From: Photorhabdus heterorhabditis
GTDB taxonomy: Bacteria; Pseudomonadota; Gammaproteobacteria; Enterobacterales; Enterobacteriaceae
Direction: 5' to 3'
Length of the DNA: 64,000 nt
Assembly: GCF_018448905.1 (NCBI RefSeq)
Contig: NZ_RCWA01000007.1
Coordinates: 114,794 to 178,793, forward strand
Every line of letters starts with the position of its first letter. The first letter of the stretch is position 1. Both the position numbers and the translations under genes were made by a program. The notes under the pieces are model-generated. The model did not search any database. It was given only the letters and a program-made list of their open reading frames with translations, and was not told the origin of the DNA. Positions 1 through 9,354 of the stretch are shown here, piece after piece.

Positions 1-48
1 GCTAATCATAACTATGTTTACTATAAACAACAATTATCTATTTGTTAT

Positions 49-174
49 ATACCCAATGGATTTCAAGATGGATCGCGACGGCAAGGGGGCGAATCCCCGG
101 GAGCATAGATAACTCTGTGACCGGGGTGAGTGAGTGCCGCCAACCAAGAGGCAACTTGAAAGACAACAGGTATA
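49..174 (+). repeat. ERIC element, full length
   Basis: About 126 bp, starting with TATACCCAATGGATTTCAAG and ending in ACAACAGGTATA. It contains the ERIC core palindrome (GCGAATCCCCGGGAGC, then GACCGGGGTGAGTGAGTGC). The rest of 1-286 upstream of radD shows nothing else recognisable. Confidence 0.93.
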
Positions 175-286
175 ACTGATTATAATTTCAATCAATTAGA
201 GAATTATCTTACCTCACTTCTACTCACAGTAAACTCATCGGAAAAATGTTACCCTTTTGCGAGTGTTTTTCTGTTACAGAGCAAAT

Positions 287-2044
287 ATGACATTTACTTT
301 ACGTCCCTATCAGCAAGAAGCCGTGAATGCCACTATTAATCATTTCCGGCACCATCATGAACCCGCTGTCATAGTACTACCAACCGGAGCTGGTAAAAGC
401 CTGGTTATTGCTGAACTGGCAAAATTAGCCCGAGGGAAAGTATTAGTACTGGCTCATGTGAAAGAGCTGGTTGCACAGAACCACAGCAAATATTGCGCTT
501 ATGGGTTACAAGCAGATATTTTTTCCGCCGGATTACAACAGAAACAAAGTTCAGGAAAAGTCGTATTTGGCAGCGTGCAATCTGTCGCCCGTAATCTTGA
601 ACATTTCGATAATCAATTCTCCTTACTGATAATCGATGAATGCCATCGTATCAGTGACGATGAAAACAGCCAGTACCAGCAAATTATTCATCACCTTCGG
701 CAAAATAATCCACAACTACGTATTCTTGGATTAACTGCGACACCTTACAGACTGGCTATTGGTTGGATATATCAATATCACTATCATGGTATGATCCGTG
801 GTGATGAAAATAGTTTTTTCCGTGATTGCATATACGAATTGCCCCTGCGTTATATGATTAAACATGGTTTTCTAGTACCTCCACAGCGGCTGGATATGCC
901 TGTTATACAATATGATTTCAGCCAGGTCCGTTCCAGTCAGCAAGGTATTTTTAATGAAACTGATTTAAATCGCGAAATTAAACGACAAAAACGCATCACA
1001 CCTCATATTATCAGACAAATTATTGAATATTCAGTTGACCGTAAAGGAATCATGCTTTTTGCTGCAACTGTCGAACATGCCAAAGAGATTCTTCAATTAC
1101 TCCCTTCCGGCCAAGCTGCCTTAGTCAGTGCCGATACATTAACCGCCGATCGCGATCTGTTTATCGAAGCCTTTAAAACTCAACAATTGCGTTACATGGT
1201 TAACGTTGCCGTATTAACCACCGGGTTTGATGCACCTCATGTCGATTTAATCGCAATCCTGCGCCCTACTGAATCTGTCAGCCTGTATCAACAGATTATT
1301 GGCCGTGGTCTGAGGTTATTTCCAGGTAAAAAAGATTGCCTTATTCTTGATTACGCAGGAAATCCCCACGATCTCTACACACCGGAAGTCGGTAACCATA
1401 AACCAAATAAACAAAGCCAGCCAGTTCAAGTATTCTGCCCTATCTGCAACTTTGCCAATATGTTCTGGGGAAAGTGCTCCTCCGACGGTGAAGTTATTGA
1501 GCATTTTGGACGTCGCTGTCAAGGCTGGGAAGCGGATCAACATGGCAAACGCCACCAATGCAACTTCCGTTTTCGCTTTAAACTGTGTCCCCATTGTGGC
1601 GCCGAAAATGATATTGCGGCACGGCGTTGTTATAATTGCCAAAAAGTGCTGGTCGATCCCGATGATATGCTGAAAACAGCATTAAAACTCAAAGATGGGC
1701 TGGTACTACGTTGTGGTGGTATGCAACTCATCCCTGGAACTGACAGCAAAGGAGAATGGCTGAAAATCATCTATTACGATGAAGATGGTGCCGATGTTTC
1801 CGAGCGTTTTCGGCTTACAACCTCTGCCCAACGACTAGCCTTTCAGCACCAATTTCTCCGCCAGCATCAGCGTGCTCCGGCTGTCCCTTTTAACTGGACA
1901 ACCGCCTCAGAAGTTGTTCAGAAACAACCTTTATTACGCCACCCAGACTTCGTTATTGCCCGTAAAAAAGGCCAATTCTGGCAGATCCGTGAAAAGATCT
2001 TTGACTATCAAGGACGTTTCCGACGAGCAGATGAATTGTATTAA
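287..2044 (+). CDS. radD: RadD (YejH), DEAD/DEAH-family superfamily 2 helicase
   Basis: Cytoplasmic ATPase/helicase of the RadD (formerly YejH) family, which supports double-strand-break repair with RecA and SSB in E. coli. Visible motifs are Walker A PTGAGKS (residues 32-38), the DEAH-like box IDECH, motif III GLTATP and motif [14 protein letters not shown]-terminal cysteine-rich part (FCPICN, LCPHCG, RRCYNCQ) is typical of the family and probably binds zinc. The 585 residues match the usual length. An in-frame TTG at 257 would give a longer protein, but homologues begin M-x-F-T-L-R-P-Y-Q, which fits the ATG at 287. It is the first gene of the conserved radD-rplY-yejK block. Confidence 0.95.
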   Translation: MTFTLRPYQQEAVNATINHFRHHHEPAVIVLPTGAGKSLVIAELAKLARGKVLVLAHVKELVAQNHSKYCAYGLQADIFSAGLQQKQSSGKVVFGSVQSVARNLEHFDNQFSLLIIDECHRISDDENSQYQQIIHHLRQNNPQLRILGLTATPYRLAIGWIYQYHYHGMIRGDENSFFRDCIYELPLRYMIKHGFLVPPQRLDMPVIQYDFSQVRSSQQGIFNETDLNREIKRQKRITPHIIRQIIEYSVDRKGIMLFAATVEHAKEILQLLPSGQAALVSADTLTADRDLFIEAFKTQQLRYMVNVAVLTTGFDAPHVDLIAILRPTESVSLYQQIIGRGLRLFPGKKDCLILDYAGNPHDLYTPEVGNHKPNKQSQPVQVFCPICNFANMFWGKCSSDGEVIEHFGRRCQGWEADQHGKRHQCNFRFRFKLCPHCGAENDIAARRCYNCQKVLVDPDDMLKTALKLKDGLVLRCGGMQLIPGTDSKGEWLKIIYYDEDGADVSERFRLTTSAQRLAFQHQFLRQHQRAPAVPFNWTTASEVVQKQPLLRHPDFVIARKKGQFWQIREKIFDYQGRFRRADELY

Positions 2045-2109
2045 TATGTGCAAATGGACGTATTCCATTTGCTGTAACTGCCATTTTTCGCTAGAATGCC
2101 GCCCGTTTA

Positions 2110-2196
2110 ACGCTACGTTAAGCCAAATCTCGAACCTGCTGCTGGGTCGCCTGTAGCAGGATTTATTTTCCTCTTATGTGAGAAAGAGAAAAAATA
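2110..2196 (+). promoter_or_regulatory. rplY 5' leader, possible L25 autoregulatory leader
   Basis: The stretch before rplY contains a short inverted repeat (CCTGCTGCTGGG with CCTGTAGCAGG) and a purine-rich ribosome binding region, GAGAAAGAGAAAA. Autogenous control of rplY through its leader is established in enteric bacteria. That this leader has the regulatory fold is inference. Confidence 0.4.
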
Positions 2197-2481
2197 ATGT
2201 TTACTATTAATGCAGAAGTACGTAAAGAACAGGGTAAGGGTGCGAGCCGCCGCCTGCGCAGAGCCAACAAGTTCCCAGCTATCGTATACGGTGGCAACCA
2301 GGAGCCTGTTTCTATTGAACTGGATCACGACCAAGTTATCAATATGGAACGCAAAGCAGAATTTTATAGCGAAATTCTGACTCTGGTTATTGATGGTAAA
2401 GAAACTAAAGTTAAAGTGCAGGCTGTACAGCGCCATCCGTTTAAGCCAAAACTGGCGCACATTGACTTCCTGCGTGCTTAA
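2197..2481 (+). CDS. rplY: 50S ribosomal protein L25
   Basis: Short-form bL25 (94 residues), which binds 5S rRNA in the central protuberance of the large subunit. The N-terminus [20 protein letters not shown] and the segment FPAIVYGG are hallmarks of enterobacterial L25. There is no C-terminal CTC extension, as expected for the E. coli type. The start is fixed by the conserved N-terminus and the purine-rich stretch just upstream. It is monocistronic, followed by a strong hairpin terminator shared with the convergent yejK gene. Its high conservation and its place between radD and yejK mark this as core chromosome. Confidence 0.97.
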   Translation: MFTINAEVRKEQGKGASRRLRRANKFPAIVYGGNQEPVSIELDHDQVINMERKAEFYSEILTLVIDGKETKVKVQAVQRHPFKPKLAHIDFLRA

Positions 2482-2514
2482 TTAGCCACAGTCGAGCTTT
2501 TCGGGACGCCGAGT

Positions 2515-2542
2515 AAATAACGCCGCATTTGCGGCGTTATTT
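2515..2542. terminator. Bidirectional hairpin terminator rplY/yejK
   Basis: Perfect 12-bp stem AAATAACGCCGC / GCGGCGTTATTT with a 4-nt ATTT loop. It lies between the convergent rplY and yejK genes, is AT-flanked on both sides, and so can act for both strands. Confidence 0.85.
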
Positions 2543-2552
2543 ATTTATGGTA

Positions 2553-3557
2553 TCAGTGCCCCCCACTACGACGCTGTAATTGGTCACGTAAATTGGGTGG
2601 GGTCCCTCTAATTGTTAAAGTATCCGTCACCGGGTCCCAAAAAATTCTTTCACCAAATAACATCGCATCAAAATTAATCGTCAATCCGCCACCACTGCCG
2701 GCAAATTTAGTTAACTGACGCAATGTACTACGATCTGCCGGGAAACTCTCTTCCAGTTCATATCCCTGTTCCTGAGAAAATTGCTGGAAACTCTGTTCTC
2801 CAAACGTTGGCAATTCCTGAGACAATTCCTTGATCTCAATTTCTTCTCCCGTCTGCAATTGTTCATTGCAATAACTGTATACCTGTTGGCGGTATGCCTG
2901 CCGCTCATTTTTATCAAGCTGCCCCGACTCACAATAATCATCAACTGCCTGTAATAAGCCTTTATTCTGTACCTTAGCATTCATACCTTCACTGGCAGCG
3001 AGAAAGTCCATAAAAAAATCTGAAACTTTACGCCCTACCCGCCCCTTCAAGAAAGTTAAATAACGACTTGATTCAGGATTAGTTTCCCACTCAGTTAAAT
3101 CTACACGAGCAACAATATCAGCATGAGGAATATCTAGATAATGAGTGGTATTCAAATCCAGATTATCGTTAACAGACATACTATTACAGCTATTAAGCAC
3201 AGCAATCAATAAATACTCTACCGCCAAATAGCGATACTGACAGAATAGGACCGTCCCACCCTCAGCAAACGGATATTTAGCCAGTTCATCCCTCAAACGT
3301 GCTGTTGCGGCACGACTGAATCCAAGAAAATCTTCATCACCCTTACGCTGATGTCTGAGAGCTTCTGCTAATTCACTCTCTTCATTAAATAAGCCATAAG
3401 CTTTGCTTTTTGCGCTGTATACACGGTGTAATTCAGCCATCATATCTTCCACCACTTGATCGGTGGCGAGCAGAGAATCACGCAGCACGACATCAAGCGT
3501 CTGTTCATCACGCTTGATTAATTGATGCAAAGCAATCTGGTCTATTTGCAGACTCAT
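2553..3557 (-). CDS. yejK: Nucleoid-associated protein YejK (NdpA)
   Basis: Nucleoid-associated protein of the YejK/NdpA family, 334 residues, which co-purifies with nucleoids in E. coli. The whole length matches the family, including the N-terminus [19 protein letters not shown] and the near-invariant C-terminal block [18 protein letters not shown] followed by GERIFWDP. The ATG at 3557 is preceded by AAAGGAG at ideal spacing; the GTG at 3566 would overlap that ribosome binding site. It is divergent from yejL-yejM and convergent with rplY, as in other enterics. Molecular role beyond DNA/nucleoid binding is not evident from sequence. Confidence 0.95.
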   Translation of the reverse strand: MSLQIDQIALHQLIKRDEQTLDVVLRDSLLATDQVVEDMMAELHRVYSAKSKAYGLFNEESELAEALRHQRKGDEDFLGFSRAATARLRDELAKYPFAEGGTVLFCQYRYLAVEYLLIAVLNSCNSMSVNDNLDLNTTHYLDIPHADIVARVDLTEWETNPESSRYLTFLKGRVGRKVSDFFMDFLAASEGMNAKVQNKGLLQAVDDYCESGQLDKNERQAYRQQVYSYCNEQLQTGEEIEIKELSQELPTFGEQSFQQFSQEQGYELEESFPADRSTLRQLTKFAGSGGGLTINFDAMLFGERIFWDPVTDTLTIRGTPPNLRDQLQRRSGGH

Positions 3558-3753
3558 TTTTTCCACTCCTTTCGCTGCTTACTTCATTCGCTTTTAACGG
3601 CGTATTCAAACACTGATAACAAACTGCTGCAATAAAAAAACCGGGAAAAAATCGCGTTTACCATGCACTCTTCACTACTATTCACCGACAAATACCAGAA
3701 AATTGCCAAAAACCCCCTAATTATTGCAACATAATATTAACCATGAATTAATT

Positions 3754-3762
3754 TGCTATAAA
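3754..3762 (+). promoter_or_regulatory. Candidate extended -10 promoter for yejL-yejM
   Basis: TGCTATAAA is an extended -10 (TGn-TATAAA) about 67 nt before the yejL start. No good -35 is seen. It sits in the 271-bp divergent gap with yejK. Confidence 0.45.
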
Positions 3763-3828
3763 AGAGCAGAAAATCACTCACCTATACGGTAAGATAGTGT
3801 GCTTTGTTAGTTCAGGAAGTTTAAATTT

Positions 3829-4056
3829 ATGCCACAATCATCCCGTTACAGTGACGAACACGTTGAACGTTTATTAACAGAATTAGTCAGTGTTCTGGAA
3901 AGAAACCATACGCCGACAGACCTTTCTCTAATGGTACTGGGCAATATGGTAACAAATTTAATCAATACGAGTGTGTCTCCTGCACAGCGCAGACATATAG
4001 CTGACTCGTTTGCACACGCGCTTAAATCTTCAGTCAACGAAGATAAAGCCCATTAA
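3829..4056 (+). CDS. yejL: YejL family protein (UPF0352)
   Basis: Small acidic/helical cytoplasmic protein of 75 residues in the YejL (UPF0352) family, of unknown biochemical function. It is recognised by [19 protein letters not shown] at the N-terminus and [10 protein letters not shown] in the middle, both strongly conserved in enterics. The ATG follows GTTCAGGAAGTTTAAATTT, with AGGAAG as a plausible ribosome binding site. It lies 33 bp upstream of yejM and is probably cotranscribed with it, the order found throughout Enterobacterales. No signal peptide or membrane segment is visible. Confidence 0.92.
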   Translation: MPQSSRYSDEHVERLLTELVSVLERNHTPTDLSLMVLGNMVTNLINTSVSPAQRRHIADSFAHALKSSVNEDKAH

Positions 4057-4089
4057 TTTTTTAACTAAAGACCAAAACGTAAACAAAAT

Positions 4090-5829
4090 ATGGTGACTAG
4101 CCGTCAGCGTTATCGTGAAAAAGTTTCCCAGATGATTAGCTGGGGGCATTGGTTTGCCCTGTTTAATATCCTGCTCAGCCTTGGATTAGGCAGCCGTTAC
4201 TTGTTTATTTCCGACTGGCCGGGCTCACTGTTCGGCCGAGTCTATGCTTTGGTCAGTTGGCTTGGACACTTTAGTTTTATTGTTTTCGCCGCTTACCTGT
4301 TAATTCTGTTTCCGCTGACATTTATTGTCATGTCACAGCGCCTGCTAAGATTCCTTTCGGCTATTTTCGCCACAGCCGGGCTAACGCTGTTGATCTTCGA
4401 CAGCGCCGTATACGACCGTTTCCACCTTCACCTTACACCTTTAGTTTGGGATCTGGTGATCAATCCTGATCAGGGGGAACTGGCACGGGAATGGCAACTG
4501 ATGTTTATCTGTATTCCAGTCATTTTTCTGGTACAGATGTTATTTGGCACTTGGAGTTGGCAGAAACTACGTAGCCTGAATCGGCAACGGGTCAGTAAGC
4601 CATTAGCAGCGGTTTTCATATCTGCCTTTTTGGCTTCCCATCTGATGTATATCTGGTCTGACGCTAATTTTTACCGCCCGATAACCATGCAGCGTTCTAA
4701 CCTACCGCTCTCTTATCCAATGACAGCGCGTAAATTTCTTGAGAAACATGGCCTGCTAGATCAGAAAGAATTTCAGTATCGCCTTATGCAACAGGGTGAT
4801 CCTGCTGCTTTGTCCGTTGAATACCCACTTAATAATCTGACTTATCAGGATCAGGGAAGCGGATACAACCTATTGATACTCGTTGTTGACGGGCTGGATA
4901 ATAAAAATATTACAAAGAATATGCCCGCTCTTTCCCATTTCAGAGAAACCGGCATCCAGTTCAATCAGCATTTCAGTACTGGTATTCAAAATGATACAGC
5001 CTTATTCGGGTTATTTTATGGCATTTCTTCCGGCTACCTAGATGGAATACTTGCTGGGCGTAAATCATCAGCACTATTCAATGCACTGACTCATCAAGGA
5101 TACCAATTTGGGTTATTCTCCTCGGAAGGGTTTAAAACTCCGCTTTATCGTCAGGCATTGCTTTCCGACTATTCATTACCCACTGCGGTCAACCAAAGCA
5201 ACCAACTTACAGTAGAACAATGGCAACAATGGCTGAATTTACCCAATACCAGTACCCCATGGTTTTCTTTACTGAAGATAAATGGATTAGATAAAGCTGC
5301 CGAGCCAGCTGACAAATCAGCACTGGATAACCAAATTAACACCGTATTAGAGACACTGAAAAACAAAAACGCTCTGAATAACACGGTAATTATCATTACC
5401 GCTGACCATAGCGAAATCGCAGCTACCCAGCCACCTAAGTGGATAAATAATGATAGATTCAATCGTGTGCAAATGCATGTTCCCCTGCTTATTCATTGGC
5501 CCGAAACGCCACCACAGACAATCGATAAACTGACTAGCCATCAGGACATCATGACAACATTAATGCAACGCTTGTTGCATGTTAGCAATTCTCCTAATGA
5601 TTATTCTCAAGGTGAAGACCTGTTTGCAGCACAACGTAACAATCCATGGATTATTACTGGTGATAATGGTTCTCTAATTATTACAACCAGTGAAAATACT
5701 TTATTTCTGGATAAGAACGGGGGCTATTACCTATATGACCTCGAAGGCAACGAAGTCAAAGATGCTAAACCCAATCTGGCACAGCTGTTACAGATACTAA
5801 CAGAGGTTAAACATTTCATAGCTAATTAA
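4090..5829 (+). CDS. yejM: YejM/PbgA/LapC inner-membrane regulator of LPS synthesis
   Basis: Essential inner-membrane protein with five N-terminal transmembrane segments (roughly residues 20-190) and a periplasmic sulfatase-like domain. In E. coli it senses LPS and controls LpxC turnover through LapB and FtsH. The N-terminus MVTSRQRYREKVSQMISWGH, the link segment YRPITMQRSNLPLSYPMTAR and the C-terminus ending FIAN all match the family. Length is 579 versus about 586 residues. The fold resembles alkaline phosphatase/sulfatase enzymes, but the family lacks a confirmed catalytic activity. It is followed directly by tRNA-Pro, the conserved enteric order, so this marks the edge of the core region before the island. 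Confidence 0.95.
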   Translation: MVTSRQRYREKVSQMISWGHWFALFNILLSLGLGSRYLFISDWPGSLFGRVYALVSWLGHFSFIVFAAYLLILFPLTFIVMSQRLLRFLSAIFATAGLTLLIFDSAVYDRFHLHLTPLVWDLVINPDQGELAREWQLMFICIPVIFLVQMLFGTWSWQKLRSLNRQRVSKPLAAVFISAFLASHLMYIWSDANFYRPITMQRSNLPLSYPMTARKFLEKHGLLDQKEFQYRLMQQGDPAALSVEYPLNNLTYQDQGSGYNLLILVVDGLDNKNITKNMPALSHFRETGIQFNQHFSTGIQNDTALFGLFYGISSGYLDGILAGRKSSALFNALTHQGYQFGLFSSEGFKTPLYRQALLSDYSLPTAVNQSNQLTVEQWQQWLNLPNTSTPWFSLLKINGLDKAAEPADKSALDNQINTVLETLKNKNALNNTVIIITADHSEIAATQPPKWINNDRFNRVQMHVPLLIHWPETPPQTIDKLTSHQDIMTTLMQRLLHVSNSPNDYSQGEDLFAAQRNNPWIITGDNGSLIITTSENTLFLDKNGGYYLYDLEGNEVKDAKPNLAQLLQILTEVKHFIAN

Positions 5830-5864
5830 ATGCTTAAAAATCAATCGGTCACAAAATTCAGTAC

Positions 5865-5895
5865 TTGCTTTTAGGCAAAAAATCAGTACTATAAT
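5865..5895 (+). promoter_or_regulatory. Promoter for tRNA-Pro
   Basis: TTGCTT and a consensus TATAAT at 5890-5895, separated by a rather long spacer, end 9 nt before the mature tRNA. A transcript starting near 5902 would have only a short leader. Confidence 0.6.
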
Positions 5896-5904
5896 ACGAA
5901 TTAT

Positions 5905-5981
5905 CGGCATGTAGCGCAGCTTGGTAGCGCACCGTCATGGGGTGTCGGGGGTCGTAGGTTCAAATCCTATCATGCCGACCA
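5905..5981 (+). tRNA. proL: tRNA-Pro (GGG)
   Basis: A 77-nt cloverleaf with 7-bp acceptor CGGCATG/CATGCCG, encoded ACCA tail, D arm GCGCAGCTTGGTAGCGC and T arm GGTTCAAATCC. The anticodon GGG lies in ATGGGGT. It closely matches enterobacterial proL. Its 3' half is duplicated in decayed form 1.8 kb downstream, marking it as an integration target. Confidence 0.96.
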
Positions 5982-5992
5982 AATTTCCCTGG

Positions 5993-6022
5993 AAAAACCA
6001 ACCTGTTACGGTTGGTTTTTTT
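5993..6022 (+). terminator. Terminator of tRNA-Pro
   Basis: Stem AAAAACCAACC / GGTTGGTTTTT with a short loop and a T-run. The same hairpin recurs at 7831-7862 and 11103-11132. Confidence 0.85.
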
Positions 6023-6415
6023 ATGGGTGGAATTTGCTGAGGGAAAAATGGCCGACGACAAATGGTAAAAGCACGCTAACTTTGGGATAGGTTTTATTGT
6101 TGGTCAAAGAGGTGTGAAGCTTCTTTTTTCTTGCTGATTTTCTCGGTAATGTCTATTTGAAATCCATTAGAATAATTTATTTTTTTATCTTCATTCTCTT
6201 AATTGTCTTTCTTCTTAAATACAGCCCTCACTTTACACCAACTTGAAGCAGAAAGAATTTGTTGATTCCATTAATGGGATCGAGAGGTAGAAAGTAGAAA
6301 GAAGCTTCATTTTGGGCTGCATACATGAAATCGAATGGTATACTTATTGTTGTAAGTCATTTTGGAAGACGCTATATCTTACTAGGATAAGTAAAAAATT
6401 ATAGAGGAATTTTTA
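6023..6415. other. AT-rich gap, no gene seen
   Basis: This 393-bp stretch lies between the tRNA terminator and the glycosyltransferase. It has no convincing reading frame in either direction. AT-rich sequence just before 6416 presumably holds the promoter, but no clear -35/-10 pair stands out. Confidence 0.5.
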
Positions 6416-7570
6416 ATGAGTATGAATAGCAAAAGTAAAATTAAAGTAGGATTGATTGTTGACGAATTCTTTGGCGCTGCGGATACTCGGTTCGGAGGAT
6501 ATGGTTATTTAGCACGCCATTATATTGCAAAATACTTACCAAACAAGGAGTTTGAATTCGAAGTACTACTAGGTAAGGGTAAAAGCCATTTTTTTGCAGA
6601 GAAATATATTGTAGACAATGTTCCTCTTTATCGACTACCACGTAGAAAATGGTTTGCACGCCAGTGGTTAAAAAATAAAAACTACGATATTTACTTTAGT
6701 GTTGAGTTAACCTATAGCCATGTTATAGAAAATGAACCCAATAAAGGTAAAAAACTAATATTATGGATTCAAGATCCCCGTCCAATGTATGAATGGGATG
6801 AGATTTTTACTGTAAAACTCTTTCCTGAAACATCATATTACGACCAAAAGATTTATGATCTAGTTCATGATTGGTACCAGAAAGGCAGAGTGAAATTCAT
6901 ATCACAAGCGTATTGCCTGAATGATAAAGCTAAAGATTTATATAAATTAGATCCGAACGTTAAGATTGAGTATGTTCCAAACCCTATTGATATTGACGAA
7001 ACATTCGACGTAACCACACACCGAAAAAAGGATATGATTATCTTCTTAGGACGAATTGCGTCTGTAAAACGTGGCTGGTTATTCTGTGAAATCGCAAAGA
7101 AAATGCCTGAATATGATTTTTATGTTTTAGGAAGAGTATACAGAGACGACGATAAAAATCACGAAATAATAGCAGGCTATAAAAATATTGAGAACCTCCA
7201 CTTTACTGGCCATATTGAGGGGGAACAAAAGGATGCAATTTTACGTGATGCAAAAATCTTAGTTAACACTTCAATTCACGAAGCCTTACCCGTTTCTTTC
7301 CTTGAAGCATTATCATTCGGAACTTTACTTGTTAGTAACCGAAATCCTGATGATTTAACATCTAAATTTGGAATTCATGTAGGTGATGTTTTAGGAGATG
7401 GTTTTGATAAAGTAGATTTATTTGTCTCAGCAATCCGTGAATTAATGCAAGATGATATCAAAAGACAAGAAATTGCGAAACAAGCTATTGACTATATTAA
7501 AAAACACCATAGTAATCATAATTTCATTTCTAAAGCTCATCAGATTATAAAAAATGAAGTAGATGGCTAG
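6416..7570 (+). CDS. Glycosyltransferase, GT4-like (GT-B fold)
   Basis: Putative retaining glycosyltransferase of 384 residues. The N-terminal acceptor domain opens KVGLIVDEFFGAADTRFGG. The C-terminal donor-binding domain has FLGRIASVKRG, HFTGHIEGEQKDAIL and the E-x7-E motif within HEALPVSFLEALSFG. Sugar and acceptor cannot be deduced; a surface polysaccharide is likely. The ATG at 6416 has GAGG upstream. The gene is very AT-rich and sits alone between tRNA-Pro and a decayed tRNA 3' duplicate, which suggests horizontal acquisition. No signal peptide or membrane segments are seen, so the enzyme is probably cytoplasmic. Confidence 0.85.
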   Translation: MSMNSKSKIKVGLIVDEFFGAADTRFGGYGYLARHYIAKYLPNKEFEFEVLLGKGKSHFFAEKYIVDNVPLYRLPRRKWFARQWLKNKNYDIYFSVELTYSHVIENEPNKGKKLILWIQDPRPMYEWDEIFTVKLFPETSYYDQKIYDLVHDWYQKGRVKFISQAYCLNDKAKDLYKLDPNVKIEYVPNPIDIDETFDVTTHRKKDMIIFLGRIASVKRGWLFCEIAKKMPEYDFYVLGRVYRDDDKNHEIIAGYKNIENLHFTGHIEGEQKDAILRDAKILVNTSIHEALPVSFLEALSFGTLLVSNRNPDDLTSKFGIHVGDVLGDGFDKVDLFVSAIRELMQDDIKRQEIAKQAIDYIKKHHSNHNFISKAHQIIKNEVDG

Positions 7571-7591
7571 AAAAAAACATTAAAAATTAAA

Positions 7592-7613
7592 TATGGCCTG
7601 TTTGTTCAGGCCA
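7592..7613. terminator. Hairpin downstream of fibre remnant and glycosyltransferase
   Basis: ATGGCCTG / CAGGCCAT stem around a short loop, between convergent coding ends. A near-identical hairpin is at 9268-9290 after another fibre/Tfa remnant. Confidence 0.6.
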
Positions 7614-7621
7614 TTACTCAT

Positions 7622-7782
7622 TTAAATAACCCATACCTTAGATACCTTGGCGTTAGACCCTTGATATACATACCGTAATATTCTGCCATTATTTTCTAAT
7701 CGCAAATACGCATATCCGTTATTTCCAGATGAAATCCCCATAGTTACCCTGTCTTCGGGAAAAATCGCCAACGTAGTATAAT
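7622..7782 (-). pseudogene. 3' remnant of a tail-fibre-like gene
   Basis: Reading the minus strand gives about 50 codons of coherent protein ending at a TAA (7622-7624), including FPEDRVTMGISSGNNGYAYL and, at the very end, VSKVWVI. It looks like the distal tip of a phage-fibre-type protein. The upstream part is gone; the frame runs directly into the decayed tRNA sequence at about 7783. No start codon or ribosome binding site is present, so this is probably dead sequence left by a deletion or integration event. Confidence 0.5.
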
Positions 7783-7862
7783 GTCGGAGGTCGTAAATTA
7801 AACCCCTCTCATGCCGACCAAATTCCTATGGAAAAAACCAACTACTTAGAGTTGGTTTTTTA
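7781..7862 (+). repeat. Decayed duplicate of tRNA-Pro 3' end plus terminator (att-like scar)
   Basis: The first 40 bases (7781-7820) align with the last 40 of tRNA-Pro, ending in an exact CTCATGCCGACCA-type tail. A copy of the tRNA terminator hairpin follows at 7831-7862. Mismatches in the T arm show it is not a functional tRNA. This is the direct-repeat scar expected of site-specific integration into a tRNA 3' end. Confidence 0.75.
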
Positions 7863-7985
7863 TATCTGGGGTTTAGCGCTGGTAAAATCCCGATTTAAAA
7901 CCAGGAATTTACCGCCATTAATAAATCATTTCCCCCCACCTAAAAATATAAAACTATCTAATTAATTAGAATAAAGCTGATTTTA

Positions 7986-8120
7986 TTATCCAAGCGCCCC
8001 AAGGTATTCAATATCGGGAGCCCGTGAGATATCTACATAAATGAATAATACCCGTACCCGATATTTACTCTATCCCAACACCGCGGCTTCATGTTCTAAA
8101 GAGTATTTCTGTTCTGTCAT
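7986..8120 (-). pseudogene. Tail-fibre assembly (Tfa) remnant with internal deletion
   Basis: The first 16 codons, MTEQKYSLEHEAAVLG, match the Tfa genes at 56525 and 60901. A stop follows two codons later, and another frame shows the Tfa C-terminus as VDISRAPDIEY (VDISQAPNIEW in the intact copy). The middle, about 170 codons, is deleted. Its ATG overlaps the stop of the upstream fibre gene (TAATG), the normal fibre-Tfa junction, so the fibre at 8120-8983 once had its chaperone. Confidence 0.8.
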
Positions 8121-8983
8121 TATATTGCTCTCACTATGTAGTTAAACGCAACATTTCGGGGTCTTGATACCCCTATATAAGAAGCTTTCATATCATTCCA
8201 AGTAGAAATTGGCCTAGCAACCCTGGCTCTTAATGAAAGAGTTTTATTTTGAGGGGCATCCCACTGTAATACCCCTAGATTATTAAGTGAGAAATTAAGA
8301 ACATAATCACCTTGACCGCCTTCCTGTAATAAATAAGACCCTTCTTGCCATTTCAATAATGAACGGTTTTGATCAATACCACGCCCATCATCCCATCCAC
8401 GGATAAATTCACCACGTAAATCAGGTAATCTACCACTGGGATAAGCCTTGGCTAACTCCGGAAATTTCGATTTATCAAAGGTCGCACCATTACACTGCAA
8501 CCACCCGCTAGGTGGTATGGCTGTCGGCCAAGGAATAGGAGTACCTACGGGTAGATCATTGGCTCTACTATTATTAATATCTTCACGCAATGAATTTATT
8601 ATTTCCTGAACAAGCTTTTGTGTAACCGCCAATGTGTCGCTATTGCCAATCACATTGGTAAGCTGAACAACACCTTTCTGTGTTAATGAAGCATCAGGAA
8701 CTCTTGTTGTGGTTTTTCGTTCTAATGCTTTATTTAATTGTGTAGTAAGTTTCGCTACATTACCATCATCCAAAACATCCTCACCAGATTGTTCCGCAAT
8801 AAAATCAGCTAAAACCGATGATATAGTTGATGATTGCCGCAATGCCTTATTTAACATATGAGTGGAAACATCATTTGGTGGAAACCCAGTCAGTAAATCC
8901 TTACTTTCTTCATATAATCTCTGACTCACGACATTCGCATTATTACTAATAGAAAAAGCTTTAAAATCATTCTTCTGGCTCAT
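8120..8983 (-). CDS. Tail-fibre-like protein with collar domain (array copy 1)
   Basis: A 287-residue phage-tail-fibre-type protein. The N-terminal domain (about 1-95) has KNDFKAFSISNNANVVSQ and LRQSSTISSVLADFIAEQSG, the unit shared by every array member. Next comes a fibre repeat with LTQKGVVQLT. A tail-collar domain follows from about 155 (PVGTPIPWPTAIPPSGW, LPDLRGEFIRGWDDGRG), then a variable tip ending in RPRNVAFNYIVRAI. The ATG has AAGGA upstream. No signal peptide. No other phage structural genes are near, so export or particle partner is unknown. The downstream Tfa chaperone is reduced to a remnant. Confidence 0.85.
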   Translation of the reverse strand: MSQKNDFKAFSISNNANVVSQRLYEESKDLLTGFPPNDVSTHMLNKALRQSSTISSVLADFIAEQSGEDVLDDGNVAKLTTQLNKALERKTTTRVPDASLTQKGVVQLTNVIGNSDTLAVTQKLVQEIINSLREDINNSRANDLPVGTPIPWPTAIPPSGWLQCNGATFDKSKFPELAKAYPSGRLPDLRGEFIRGWDDGRGIDQNRSLLKWQEGSYLLQEGGQGDYVLNFSLNNLGVLQWDAPQNKTLSLRARVARPISTWNDMKASYIGVSRPRNVAFNYIVRAI

Positions 8984-9123
8984 ATATAATCCTTAAATTA
9001 AATGATATTATTTTATAGACGACTTATCACAATTCAGTGTATTTCAATAAAACAATAATAAAACATCCTTATAACTCAGAAATATGATTATTTTTGTGTA
9101 ATTAAAAGAGTAAAAAACCAATA
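8984..9123 (-). promoter_or_regulatory. Promoter-leader module of array copy 1
   Basis: Candidate -10 TACACA at 9095-9100 with a weak -35 (TATTGG) 17 bp upstream. The leader carries the shared block with TTATAAGGATG and TTTTATTATTG that precedes the other array members. The rest of 9124-9294 shows nothing but the hairpin noted next. Confidence 0.55.
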
Positions 9124-9267
9124 TTTCTTAACCAAAGACACCACGCTAAATCTATTTATATTTAACATCCGAAATCACTCTGCTATTGTATTACTTACTG
9201 AAATATTTTATATCTCAGAGTAATATTTTAGTTCTGTAATTACAGCATCAACAAAATCACTGTCTGA

Positions 9268-9290
9268 ATGGCCTGAATAAACAGGCCATT
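9268..9290 (-). terminator. Hairpin after Tfa remnant
   Basis: TGGCCTG / CAGGCCA stem just past the stop of the Tfa remnant; sequence almost identical to 7592-7613. The U-run is weak. Confidence 0.5.
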
Positions 9291-9294
9291 TTCA

Positions 9295-9354
9295 TCACTT
9301 CGACACTTCCGGCCATTCGATGCCAGGAACTTGATCCAATACAGCCTTATTCAT
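9295..9354 (-). pseudogene. Tfa C-terminal remnant
   Basis: A 19-codon frame, MNKAVLDQVPGIEWPEVSK, ends with the Tfa signature (IEWPE). It starts in TGATG overlap with the preceding fibre-tip remnant. Only the last dozen residues of Tfa survive, attached to a new start. Confidence 0.6.

Noticed and set aside
7781-7820. Second functional tRNA-Pro
   Set aside because: Only the 3' half is present and its T arm is mutated; no 5' acceptor strand or anticodon arm.
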